NCBI GenBank assembly: GCA_026929865.2
Contig: CM049408.1
Coordinates: 17,542,501 to 17,606,500, forward strand
DNA from: Hyperoplus lanceolatus
Lineage: Eukaryota; Chordata; Actinopteri; Uranoscopiformes; Ammodytidae
Direction: 5' to 3'
DNA: 64,000 nucleotides
A model generated the notes under the pieces. It was given only the letters and a program-made list of their open reading frames with translations. It did no database searches and was not told the DNA's origin. The position numbers were made by a program, and so were the translations under genes. Below are positions 40,741 to 52,665 of the stretch, piece by piece (position 1 is the stretch's first letter; every line of letters begins with the position of its first letter).

Positions 40741-40830
40741 TATGGTTTATTTACTTTAATTTATTTAAAAAATAAAGGAAAAAATAAAGGAATTGGCCTC
40801 ACTGTTCCGATACTTATGGAGGGGACTGTA

Positions 40831-41430
40831 CTTCTGTCACTGCTGCTGCCCTTCTCTATATCTCCCCCACTGTCATAACTCTCACTCTTTCTCTTCCTCC
40901 TCCCTCATCCATCTCTTTCTAAACTTCTCCACTTCCTTCTCCTCCTCCCTTTTGCTCCGGGCGTCGCTGATGGAGAGAAGGAGGAGCACAAGCCAGCGCC
41001 GTTCTGTTCCTCAGGACTGTCTTCCTCGTGCGGAACACAGATGGTTATTATGGCGCTGCACATAAATTGATTATGTTGGAAATTAACTGTTGCTGTCAAA
41101 GGCAGCCGCCAACCTGTCCCAGTGTGTCCCTGTGCCCGCTGATGCATAGGATCCAGCTGATGGACCAGATGTTTGCACAGTGCGCCGCTCCTTTTAAGGT
41201 CAGCGCAAAAGTGGGTATGGGGGGCTCTCTGATCTCCGTCTCTTTGTACTTTCAGCCTGTGTGCCCTCTTTGCCTCTTGACATTTTTGAGGAAAGTAAAA
41301 AGGGGAGATTATTCAAATGTGGATTGGATGATTGTGATGCTAGCAGTGCTTGATGTGCTTTTATGTCACACAATAGAGTTATTTTTTTTTCCCGATGAGA
41401 ACGTTTCTTGTAATAACTGAGTAGGAATTG

Positions 41431-41467
<37 letters not shown>

Positions 41468-42428
41468 CTGTCATGAATGGAGTCTTCCGCTAAGTAACGT
41501 TCAATCTACTTGGGGGTTGAACTAGGCCTTACGTTTGTGCCAAAAGCCCATGTCGTCTCTTCAACTAAAAGCAGCATGCCAAGAGTCTCCAAACGCATGT
41601 CCCTAAGTAGGCCTGTCTTCCAGCAGCTCATTACAGGTTGGGTCTGGATACGCATGATGGGTGACTCCTGGCTGTGGCCCTCGGGGGACAGGTAGCACAA
41701 TGCCAAACTCAGCAGAAAGTGAGGGTCTTCGGGATTGTTCCTACATTGTTTTCCTGGCCTGACCTTGATTCCAAGCCCACTCCTGCATGTTTCCGTATGC
41801 ATGGCAGAGTACGAAGGGGCTGCCAAAATCGGAAGCCAAACTAGGGAAGAGAGGAGACACACGCACACACACCAACACACAGACCCATGAGTAAACACAC
41901 ACACACGCAGACATGGTCCAAATCACTAAATCCCATCATGAAGGTTAACTTGAATGGAAATAACTTTTAAATGATATTACTTGATACATGTTTATGATAT
42001 GAAGTTATTTCATATTATAGAATGTTATGTTAATGTATAAGAAATTAGCTTTGGGGACAATGATCAATATTTTTTTTATTTTTCTTTTATTTTTTTTTTA
42101 CAAGCAGTGGAGTGAATAATGGAATGCAATATCATTTAAAGAATTGTCTACTTTCCATTCCTGCCTATATGCTTGTTCCTTTGCACACATTCTGTCTTAA
42201 GTCAGATTCATATCCCAGCTTTCTATTTTCAGAAGGAAATTTGTTCTTTTTTAAACTTAAACTCTTGTTTTTATATCCATGAAAAGAGACAATCTTCGCT
42301 GATGCACCTCCACCCTGGTGTAAGTTGGATAAACCTCTGCAGTGCAAACTTCTCTTGAAGCATTTTGATTAGCACCACTTTAAGAACCTTTCTGGTGCAT
42401 TTATTCTTCGGTTTTTAGGCAGAATTAA
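40831..42428. other. Non-coding sequence
   Basis: C/T-rich 40840-40960, then unique sequence. A (TG)n microsatellite lies at 41432-41466. No recognised exon. Confidence 0.35.
41432..41466. repeat. (TG)n microsatellite
   Basis: About 17 TG units. Confidence 0.95.
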
Positions 42429-42477
42429 GCCTCTCTGGTCAGTGAAGAGACTGAATCCTGTCTCAGACCAGAGAGGC
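42429..42477. repeat. 49-nt hairpin-forming inverted repeat
   Basis: Outer 12-bp perfect arms, GCCTCTCTGGTC (42429-42440) and GACCAGAGAGGC (42466-42477). An inner 5-bp stem, GAGAC/GTCTC, closes the loop TGAATCCT. The internal loop is asymmetric (6 and 1 nt). Confidence 0.8.
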
Positions 42478-42817
42478 ATAGTGACATGAATATGAATGTC
42501 AGCAGGTGATAAATAGAGTGGATTTCTGGGACGTGTGACTGTTTGTGTGACACATACCCCTCACACCCCAGATGTAGGCGAGCTGGGGAGGCTGCCACTC
42601 AATTTGACGACATCTGAGCAGCTAGCAGCAGTAATTGGCTACACCAGCCTGACTGAGTGACAATGAGTCTCCTAGGAAACTTGAGAAATACAAAACTAAG
42701 ATATACAGCACAGACAGACAATTACTGTTCATCACCTTTCTGAAAAAAAACAATGCAAGTGTTGTTTACTCAAATAGAAACCTATTTCAGCCTATTTCGA
42801 AATTGTGAAACAGTACC
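42478..42817. other. Non-coding sequence
   Basis: Nothing recognised. Confidence 0.35.
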
Positions 42818-43740
42818 CTGGAAATTCAGACTCGCCGCTAGCAAATTTGAATTTGCTCCACGGCTTATTCTGAGCACGAACCATCCGTAACCGGATAACG
42901 ACAGTGCTGCGCATGCGCCGTCTAAGTCGTGATAGTTAACAACAAAGATGGCTGCGGATATGTGCGGCTTAGGCCCATGGACATATGAAGAAATGGACAC
43001 CGGATTGAAACACGGCGCCCATTCATTCCTATGAAAGCTGCTCATTGGCGCAGAGAAGCAACAAGGAAGCATAATCCGGAAATTCCATGCGGCCCGGAAA
43101 CATGACGTAGCATGGACGTACCTGCACTATGGACCTATCAAGAAAGAGGGCGGCAAGCGTAGCGGACTGGAGGCGGGAGTAGAATCATTCTCGTTCTGTA
43201 GCATCTAGCCTGGCGAAAACAAACTGAAAGCCGTTAAAAGCCGTTGTGCTAATAAAACGCTTGAGGTGGCGTTTTGAAATGAGAAAACTTCCATTTTAAT
43301 AGTATATGGTCTAAAGATAATAATGAGCCTATGATTGATATCCAGAAAATTTTTGCAGAGACACAATCTTGTTCGCCGCTTGTACTGTGTGGACAGGGAA
43401 ATCTGCCTACGGGCCGCATGAAAATAAGCTCCTCCCCCAACCATGCAATACCAATGGGTTGGCCACATGTCTATGCTGGCTGCTCGGAGAAGGCACAGTC
43501 CTGGGGGCCTGCTTAGGCCACAGCAAAAGTTTAATTTACCAGTTAGCCACGCTGTCCGCTAAACGAACGGGGCTGAATACTTCACCTTGTTTATTGCTCT
43601 GATTGGTCGTAGTGCTATCCAATCACGTGCAGTGGTATTTTGAAATACATGCGTTAGTGCCGACCCTTGAGTTGGGAAGGTCTATTGCTCATCGCCGGTC
43701 CCTACTACATCGTTATATATGTTGGTTTCCAGGCTAGTGA
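42818..43740. repeat. Composite transposon-like repeat with CCTGGAAA ends
   Basis: The left edge reads ACCCTGGAAATTCAGAC and the right edge GGTTTCCAGGCTAG, i.e. inverted CCTGGAAA ends. A further end-like CTAGCCTGGCGAAAAC lies at 43207-43222, so the region may hold two adjacent related elements (42818-43206 and 43207-43737). No target duplication could be fixed and no transposase is present. GC content and CpG density are higher than in the flanks. Confidence 0.45.
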
Positions 43741-46700
43741 AGCTTAAATAGAATCAATATCATTCCAGTTCAGTTTAATCCTATTACTTATATTTATTTA
43801 CATTTGGTCTCCAATGGATAACTTCTTCCTTTTCTTGTATCATTAAGATATGGAGTCGGAAACCTTCTTACTACATCCAACACCTTCTTTATAGGCCAAT
43901 CTGGGATCATGAACTCTCAGGATAATCATTGACAGGTCGTTTTTTTTAATTGCCTCTTAGGCCAATCACACAATCTACGTATAACAAATAACACCATTAA
44001 ACACAAGTGATCCATATTATATTATATAATAATCATAATTACAATAAGGAAAATGTAAGGTACAATTGAAAACGTCATCTAAGAGAACACGCATGATTTA
44101 ATTTGTTATATTTAATAGATTTTCTATTTGAAATGTTATACCTTCATACTCTATCTTGGAGTGCTACTGTTTATTCTTGGTGGTCTAGAACATGAAGCAT
44201 AGAAGAGGATGCGCTACATTATTCTTCAGTGGAGAAACCATTTTATTAATTATGGTTTTTAAATGTTTGAAGAAGTCTATCTTCTTTTACGTTGTATATG
44301 TGAAATACATTTCAACAGCCAGTAAACACAATAGGCTAAGAAATCAAATTCAGGATTTCAGAGCAATGTGTGTTCATTATTCCATCATTTAGATTATAAG
44401 AGAGAAAAGGTTGGGGGATTTCTGGTGATTTACACTCCTCTGTCTGCATAAAAGGTATAGGAATCTTCTTTTCTTCTCATCTCTATCAGGCTGGAACACC
44501 TTGGGCTGATAGTAGCTCCGAGGCAGCTAGCTCAAATGAAAATGTTGCCATGTTAACGTGTGTGTGCATGCATGCGTGTGCATGTTCTTCTACACTTCTG
44601 TGTGAGTGTTTGTGCGTTTGTTCATGCATGTCTGCGTGGGTGCGAGTATGGTAGTGGTGTGGGAGATATTTTCCAATCACTGCTCTGCCGGTTTCTCATT
44701 GTTCTGGGAAGCTGTTTGCCACTCTACACGATTAACAGTATTATCTGTACCTAGCCCAGTCAGCCAGCCAGTCCTTGGGCCATTGTGTTCTCGTCAGGGG
44801 TGAGTGCTCTCCTGCGCTGCATGTCACGCCTGCCCCCCGACAGTAGGGACAGGCTTGGCTAGGCCCAGGTGGGACGTGCTGGCATTTGGGCTCTGTCCGC
44901 TGCAGGAGGGAAGGGGCAGACGGGAGGGGGTCTTTACAGCAGGCATGAGGCAGAGAACTGGTCCCTTTGCCCAGCCAGAGCTCCAGTTCAGGGGTGAGGA
45001 GGGGTGGGGGGTGGAGGGGTGGGGGTGGGAGGACGCCCCCGAGGGCCACCTGTGTGTGCCCTGAGCATCAAGCTCCATCTGGTCACTCTGCACAGAGGAC
45101 AGTGTTTGTGACAAGCCATGCTCTTAGAAAAACAGAATGGACTTTCTTTCGTTTCTGTCTACCCACCTTTCCTATGGTATTCTTAATGCTATGTGTCTGG
45201 ATGTTGTGCAAAACTCTCTCTAGAAAAGGACAGTACACATATTGACATGCTAGTATTAATATACTGTAGTGTTTGCTTTTTTATACTTCTACTTTAATAC
45301 ACTGCTTGCTTACTTAGCGTAGCATAAATACTAATGAGCCTTTGCTGTTTCAGGTTGTTTATGATCAACAGAGGAGATAAAAGACTGTTTCATTAACATT
45401 TAAGAGTTTCACATTAAGCACAGTCTCTTTAATGCTTGAATTTAATTACATTGTTTTCATTGTCAAGAAGAAAACAAATAATATTCCTTCAAACAAGTCA
45501 AGTCGAGTAAGGTTTACGATATTAACCACAATTCACAACTAGTCTCAGATTTGCAGTCAGTACCAATACAATAGCAATAGCCAATGGTTAAATAAAATAA
45601 TGTTATTGGCTTTAATTTTAAGCCAACCAAGCTAATATACAGTACAGTGAGTCAGTGACTGATCATGAATGAAGAAAGCAAACCCTGAAATGCAGCCTTT
45701 TAATTGAACCACATGTGTATCTTATTTGATTTTGTAATGTAGCCTCCTCTGATGTAAATGCCACATTAGCATACCATTGACAACCAACTGGACCACTCTG
45801 CTTCCTTCCTCGCGGCCCTCTCTCAGCGCTGACCCCTGTGCCCTCTCCTTTGATGAACTCATGAATTCATTGCCCTGTTTCTCTGGCCCCTCTCTTCCTC
45901 CTCTGCTCTTTACCCCTCTTCCCTATGCTGTATAATTGACTCAGCTGCAGCCTTTGTGATATAATAGCTAGTTTACCTGGCAGAGTGACATTTCACAGGC
46001 TCTGAGCCACCATAAAGCTAATTGTTCTAGAGCGAGAGGGAGAGAGCTGTGTGTGTATGTGTGTGTGTGCAGCTGATGATAAGAGGAGAGAGCGGTCTCT
46101 CCATTTGTGCTCTATAGGCCAACGGAGGGTTAGAAGTGACATTTATCTCCACATTGAGCGTCGGATCCAGCCATGGCCTGGTGTATTCTCTCTCTCCCTC
46201 TCCCTCTCCCTCTCCTCCCACTCTTTTCCCTCAACTTTTGTCTCTATTACCTTCCCTAGACTTGTTGTAGCTGTATTTCTTTTTAATAACTGTTGTGTAT
46301 TTGTATGTGTATGTGCATGTGCATGTAAGTAGTTAGACCATAATTTAAACCAGTCACCCTTTGTTCTCAACAGTTGCCTCACTGAAACATAGCAGAAGGC
46401 AAGGTTTACCATGCATATGAAATGAAATCCTCGGTCATATTTGAAATTTAATTTAAATGCCCAAATATGTTGGTAAATACGAATGAACACTCACATTAAG
46501 TACGCAATTCATGTATGTTCCAGGGTTATTTTCACAGTTTATTTAGTATTTTGATGCTCAGTGTTATGGTTAGCATTAAGGAGGATATGTAGGACTGTGA
46601 GTTGTTATGGTTTGTGCTTTGATCTTGATTTATTCTGTCAAACTAGAAAATATAGTATATAAGCCAATATTAATTCCAAAGAGACATTTAATACTTCCTC

Positions 46701-47572
46701 AACTCTCAAATTGGTATACATGCAACTAGAGGGGGAAATTATTTTATTTCAGTGGTTTCCTGAAGATCTTCTGGAAATAGTGTTAATTCAAGATCAACTG
46801 AAAAAATCTTGTCTTTTAACATCTCACTTTTTTTGTTGCCTTGATGTAATCACAAAGTGGGATTGTGCACTGTGACATCATTGTTGGGTGTGCACAATTT
46901 GTGCCAATTAGACTTATTTTCAATAATTAGCACTAGCCAAGTGTCCTTTAGGGATCTGCTAACACTAACAGTCAGAAATCCAATATTGAACTTGGCTACA
47001 TTTGAATATGCGTTTCTAAATTGGTATTTGATGATTGTAATTTGCGTGACACTAATTTAGGTAATTGTCCTGGAACATAATAATGTGATTTTCATCCTAA
47101 AATGTCTTGTGGGTTCCAGGAATTGAGATATAGCACTCTGTTTTTGCCCATCATTTCACTGAATTAGATTATTTCGATAGAGTCTGAAAACACCCTCGGA
47201 GAGTACAGACCTGGTACAGACCTGCCACTGACATGTTTTGTATCGATTCTGTCTGTTTGACATTCAGATAGCCTATAGAGTTTCAGAAAAGTGAGAGAGC
47301 GAGAGAGAGAGAGAAAGATGGAGGGACAAATAGAGAGAGAAGAGCAAGCTCCCAGAGAGGGAGCAGCTGCTCAGCAGTGCAAGAAGATACATTTCATAAT
47401 GAGAACATATTGCTATTGATTCCAACTTTGAATGGAAGCATTGATTTGATTGAACAGTCATTACATCGTGGCCCTTAACGACCCTAATGTGATCAGGCTA
47501 AAAGCATGTCTAATGTTGTCCACCCAGGCAAGGATGTTTTGAGTGTGGATGTTGAAAAATCCTCTGCTTTAG
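43741..47572. other. Non-coding sequence
   Basis: AT-rich, except for a GC-rich block at about 44750-45060 with overlapping frames on both strands, none with a domain. A (CTCTCC)n-like run lies near 46187-46218 and a (GA)n run near 47293-47313. Nothing else recognised. Confidence 0.35.
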
Positions 47573-48262
47573 AGGACTACTTCGACATTTGGGGATTTTT
47601 TCTTGCCAAGAGTTTGATGTGAACATCAGTCATGTCTTTGCTTTAAAGGTTGAGTCAGTGATTCTGGAGGAAGCTTGTTTTCACAAAAATCACATTTTAA
47701 ATAATCAGTTAATATCTTATCAGAATCCACTATATATTCAAATACAGGATGCATGTGTATACTGTAGTAGGTGTGACAATAAGCCAGTAAACAATTGCAT
47801 AGGTGTTAAAGCCAAATACTCTTCAAAGTGTTGGCTAATCAGTGATCAGAATGGCATTAGAATGGAGAGGTGTTAAGCTTAGTTTAGCAGAAAAACTGGA
47901 AGCAGAGGGAAACAGTCAGCTTGGTATTGATCATAGTTAAAACAAATATGCTGACCAGCACCTGCATACCTTATATCTTGGTTCAGAACTTTGTCAACAT
48001 TGTCATCACTATGAAATTTTGAGCTACCAGCAGACACCTAGGTAAATCCCAGCCAGACCCCTGTTCACTAAGATGTTATTTACCATAAACCATGAGCTTT
48101 TTTGTTCTGGATAGTGCATTACATTTTTTTTTATAGACATAGGCTAGCTGTTTCCACTTGCTTGCAGTATTTAAGCTAAGCTACTTTTCTACCGTTTCTA
48201 GCTTCTAACTTATCATGAGACATGAGAGTGGTATTGCTCTTCTCATCTAAGTTGTGGCACAC
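47573..48262. repeat. Teleost palindromic dispersed repeat, interrupted by another repeat
   Basis: The left part (47573-47641) contains TTTTTTCTTGCCAAGAGTTTGATG. The part after 47880 contains ACTGGAAGCAGAGGGAAACAG and CTGACCAGCACC. The right part (48140-48262) contains GGCTAGCTGTTTCCACTTGC, TTTAAGCTAAGCTAC and CATGAGAGTGGTATTGCTCT. In the intact family these form a foldback structure. Between 47643 and 47872 an unrelated GAGTCAGTGATT unit is inserted. Confidence 0.7.
47643..47872 (+). repeat. GAGTCAGTGATT-family repeat nested in another repeat (copy 3)
   Basis: Starts AAAGGTTGAGTCAGTGATTC, then CTTGTTTTCACAAAAATCAC and TTAATATCTTATCAGAATCC, parallel to the copies at 11465 and 34066 but more diverged. 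It splits the surrounding palindromic repeat, so it inserted later. Confidence 0.6.
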
Positions 48263-48284
48263 AACAGAAAAAATAAGTCTATTC

Positions 48285-48773
48285 CATAGATAGCATATAA
48301 TATGGATGTATCATCCGTGCTGACCTCAGTTATTCACACGGCATCCAATAATCCTGGTTTATGAGCGTCGCCATCTTGTGAGATTTTTACTCCGCCTCAC
48401 GCTGGGAGGGAGATACGCCCATCTAGCCGACGTATACCTCCGAGGCAAAGTGAGGGACAATGGGCGGAGAGCTGTCACTCAAGAGATTGCGCCAATAAAT
48501 TTTAACCTCCAAAAGAATAAAAACTAGCCTGCTAGAAAAAAATTCACCCCCCTCAGTGTTGTCATCGAGATATGACCTAAACATTTAGACTAGAATGGTT
48601 TTGTGGACCAGGCTGTAAATAGGTTTAATAAGACTTTGAAAACGGCCTGTCTAACAAGTGAGTCAAAGAAAAATTGCTCAGTCTTGGTACCACCCCCAGT
48701 GGAAGGTACTACAATTTTGGTCACTTCCTTATTGGATGCTGGTAAAAATCGCTGAGGTTGGGGCTTGGTCTAT
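48285..48773 (+). repeat. Dispersed repeat, copy B
   Basis: Matches the reverse complement of 24175-24702: from CATAGATAGCATATAATATG through TTTTTACTCCGCCTC and ATATGACCTAAACATTTAGA to GGTTGGGGCTTGG. It lacks the (TA)n expansion of copy A. No coding content. Confidence 0.75.
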
Positions 48774-51700
48774 TCCCCAAAATGTTGAGCATTCCTTTAA
48801 ATTACTTGCATTAAGTTGGACCCCAGTTTTGAATTGGCAACATGTTGGCAACACGCCCTGTTGTCTAATCTTATAGGCGCACTGCATCTCCAGTTTTGTT
48901 TTTGAACCTTAGCAAAAAAGGAAAATGTTAGCTGAAACTGTAAAAAAAATAAAAATAAAAAAGGATATCTAAAGTAAGGCCTCAAAATGCTTTTTAAAAA
49001 CTTACATTTTCAGTTTTAGTCATGCTCCAAGTAAACATCCCTTCATCTCAGTGCTCTCAAGTTAAATAAATGGCAACACAGCCATCTTTGCTGGCAGGTT
49101 TTGAGGAGGCATGTCCGCCTGCCTCTGTGTTGGAACAAACTGTGGTATGTCAATGTAGCGTCACTAGGTTTCTTCTGGTCTGTTCCTGTAAAAAAAAACA
49201 CAGGCCCACCCATCCAAGATGGCTTCTGTGCTTCCCACTTAGAGAAATAGATGGAGTGTTTAAGTGTTTTTGTCGAGTCAAATGGCACCAGGCAGATGAC
49301 TGCATGCCATTAGCATAATTTACCCTGATCCAGGCTGTCAGGGTGTATCATCAGCAGGTCTGTCTCCTGCCCTATGGAGCTTCCTGGAGCTTATAGACAG
49401 GTGCAGCCCTCCACTGTGGCGCTGTGGCGCTTTGCACAGGTGGATACTGTTGCTTAGTTTGGCAAAGTTTAGTTTGCTGTCTGCCACAGCTTGTTACCAG
49501 TAAAGTTAGCTTCACTTTCTCTTCACTGGTGACAGCTGAGGGGTGATGAGTGGCACTCGTCGTTCAGTCTGTCTGTTTGTCTGTCTGTCCATCCCCACCT
49601 GTCTCTCTCTGCCAAAGCACTCAGGGGCTGCCTGCACAAATCTGTTCGGCAGATGGGGGGCCGGCTTTCTACATGTCACTTGAGGGACGCCCAAGCAACA
49701 CAATCTGCGGCCCACAATGCTACGTGTTTGAACCTTGTGAAATCCGAATGGAGAATCGATGCTGTGCTATGTATGGCCCAGATTCTCTGAAGAATCACTC
49801 CATATCCTGCCTGTCTGCTTCTACCTTCTGCCGTGCTCCTTTAGAAGAACTCTGCATCTTTTATTTATCCCTTGAAATAAGGCTGGACCCTGACGAGAGC
49901 ATAGGCTGCACACACAGACACACTCTTTCACACACGCATGTACACACACAAATGGGCCTCCTTCTGTTGCTGGAAAAGTCTGCAATTATGGAGAGAGAGA
50001 GAGGGGGGAGGGACAGTTGGGATTTGCATATGTCGTTGAGAGAAGAAACTACATCTCCCACAAGGCCCGGCGGTGGAAATGAACCAGCTGTCCATGGTTT
50101 GTAGATCGGATCCCATCCTCTTGATTACGAAATCACAGAATAATAAGGACTGAAAAAGTTGTGGGCCACGCTGTTTGTTCCTCCTTTGTTGTTCCCTAGA
50201 ACAGAAGTTATTTTGCTTCCGCTGCCTCCGAGCTGTTTTGCCATGTGCCAATGTTTGGTGCACTGTGCTCCACTTGTTCTCCTTCTCACACAGAAAAATC
50301 GAAAGGCTCCAGCCCTGCCCCTCCAAAGCTGTCATGTGAACTCCCGCCTTTTGTTTAATTTACATTTTGAGGCACAGCCCATCTATTCCCCCTCTTCCCG
50401 CTGCCCCCTTGCCAACACTTCCACCCCACCACACCAACTGGCATCATCAAAAATGCAGAGTTCAAAGTCATTAGTGACATTTGGCTGTTTGTGAAACTTT
50501 TCCCTTCTCAAGCTTAGCTTCTGTCGAGCATGCCGTCATCATAGCTCATAGAAGATTGTTATACAATATATAAAGTATATAATCAGTATGATAAATCTAA
50601 ATACTATGCCTCAGTGACTAAAAACTATTTCTACCTCTCCATCAATGCTGCTTAGTAGAGATCTGAAGCATATTCAAATTTGCCATACCATTTACTAGTC
50701 AATCAGGATTTAAGAAAAATTAAATATGTATTGAAATTATTTCAACATAGCATTCAACAAATAAGTGCTGTTACTTAAATCTACTTGATATGTATAGTTT
50801 GAATTTATAAACAAGTGTTGATTGACAGCTCATGTTCTATTGCTATTTCTCAAAATTCAACAGTTCACTAACTAAGAATGTATTAAAGTAGACGTAATCA
50901 ACAAAAAGTACCAAATGAGTTACGCTAATTGGTTGCTTGTGTGCATATGTACAGTATGCGGGAGTCTTTGGGTGAATGTGTACGTTTGCCTTTGTCATGA
51001 GAGACATCTGTCTCACTGATGTAAAAATAGCTCTCAGTATGAAGGCAAACATCTGTAGGGACAAAAATAAATAAATGATGTGATAAAATGATGATGACAT
51101 GAAAGCTTCATTACACAGATAATTATTGAGTTTCAAATAGCAGCTTGTTCAGAGGTGCAGAATATGGGGAGATATAATACAGACATCAGACACACACACA
51201 CACATGCCTGTTTAGTGTTATTTGGCCAGTGCAGTGATATTTTCAAAGGGCTCAAGGTTAGGTGTCTTGGCACTGATAGATATTTTTAGTAAGTATTTTA
51301 TTAAGGGCGCAAACAGTACTTCGTATCATCCTTATGACATGCAACATCTGACTCCAACCTGACACAAGTCATATCAGTGTGTCTGTCTCTTTGGTTGTTA
51401 TATCACACAGGTGCCTAATTATTCACAATGTCACAGCTGACCCACCACAAACGAGTGACATCCTGTCAAAATATGTGCATCTCTGACCTTTACCAACAGT
51501 GGTTGATGGAAATGTATTCTGTATCTGTTAGATTTGATTTGATAGTAGCTTGTTACCATCCAGGACCACAATTTAAAAAAAGGCATAGCTGCAAGTTTCT
51601 GACAAACTTTTCTTCTACCGATGTAGCCTGGGCGAGAGGGGAGCTCTGTGAAAATGAGCAAACAGTAGAACATGGTGAGGAATGGAGCAGTGTGCAGGTG

Positions 51701-52535
51701 AGAAGAGCAGAGGCAAAAAGCTGACAACGTTAATATGGAACCGAAAGGAGAGTGCAACCTGGCAGTCACTCAAATCCTGCACCTGCACCTTTATAAAACA
51801 AGCTCTCCGGTGTGCCTCTCTGGCTCCCCCTCTCTCCCTACCTCCCCCCCCTCTCTCTCTCTTTTTGTTTCCCACATTTCTCTCACTTCCTCCCTCCCTT
51901 TCTCTCTTTCCCTTCCATGTGCTGTGGCTCGCGGCGTTGTCATCTTCGGCATGTTTTCTATACGCTGTGCACTCTGCGTGTGTGTGTGTTAATTGCGGTC
52001 CATCCTTGGGGAAGTGGAGAACGATGAGGAGGACCTGTTTGAGAGCAGCCGTGCCAGGTTCTGTGGTAGGACTCAGCATGGAGCTACAGACACCTGGTCT
52101 GCCTGAAGGGCAAGACCAAGGTAGACTTGCTTTTTTTCTTTGCCCTTCTTCTGCCCTCCCTTGATTTCTATTCAACCTCTCTATCTCTCTCTCTTTCTCT
52201 CTCTCCAACACTTTCTCTTTCTCTGCTCTCCTCGAGCTTGGAGAAAACAGCTGCTGTACAGCCTGCGCACAGGCATACCACCTTACCAGCCCAGCCCATC
52301 CCATCAATCATGACACACTACTCACCACAGTTTGTATGGTTCCAAGTGAGCTAGACAGGAAAAAAATAACTCAGAACTTTGTGGGTCAATGACTTTGAAC
52401 AATTTATCCTGGAGGCTTGAGGGCCACCGTACCAGCTGATAATGTTTCATAAATTACAACAATACATCACTGATCATCCTCAACAACACAGGCAAAGGCT
52501 TACCCACTCTCTGAACACATGGGCCAGATCATACA
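48774..52535. other. Non-coding sequence
   Basis: Unique sequence with C/T-rich tracts (51835-51910, 52170-52230). Overlapping frames on both strands at 51615-52307 are Arg/Glu-rich or Ser/Leu-rich because of those tracts. A small exon-like patch near 52012-52110 was considered and rejected. Confidence 0.35.
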
Positions 52536-52665
52536 GTAGTTATCACTTAGACTCTAGTGGAAAATGTTGGTTTATAAGTCTCAGAATAAGGTTCATTGCC
52601 AAATACGTTTTTACACACAATATTCTTTATGCTAAGCTAAGCTTACAGGTTGCTGTCTATTTTTT
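52536..52665 (+). repeat. Two abutting teleost repeat fragments
   Basis: TTTATAAGTCTCAGAATAAG with GGTTCATTGCCAAATACG (about 52570-52608) belongs to one common fish repeat. TTTATGCTAAGCTAAGCTTA (52627-52646) belongs to the palindromic family seen at 47573-48262. Confidence 0.5.

Larger units (their letters stand above)
39507..40828. mobile_element. Palindromic Tc1/mariner element made of two inverted 3' halves
   Basis: Flanked by TA (39505-39506, 40829-40830). Both termini begin CAGTCCCCTCCATAAGTATC and match for at least 33 bp as inverted repeats. The 1322-bp length equals an ordinary Tc1 element, but each half carries the 3' part of the transposase reading inward from its own terminus. The left half is in minus orientation (39766-40345) and the right half in plus orientation (40337-40740). 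The 5' part with the helix-turn-helix DNA-binding domain is missing from both. The right half lacks about 150 bp next to its terminus that the left half retains. It is incapable of making transposase, but has intact ends. Confidence 0.9.

Noticed and set aside
50040-50065. ZNF143-like ACTACATCTCCCACAAGGC motif
   Set aside because: Resembles the ACTACAATTCCCAGAATGC consensus but with several mismatches; no promoter context nearby.
52012-52110. Small exon-like patch encoding an acidic peptide (ENDEEDLFESS)
   Set aside because: The frame closes quickly, the upstream acceptor is weak, and the segment does not match a protein I can name.
51615-52307. 230-codon minus-strand frame
   Set aside because: Composed of Arg/Glu-rich low-complexity sequence from CT tracts, overlapped by several plus-strand frames, with no domain or splice context.
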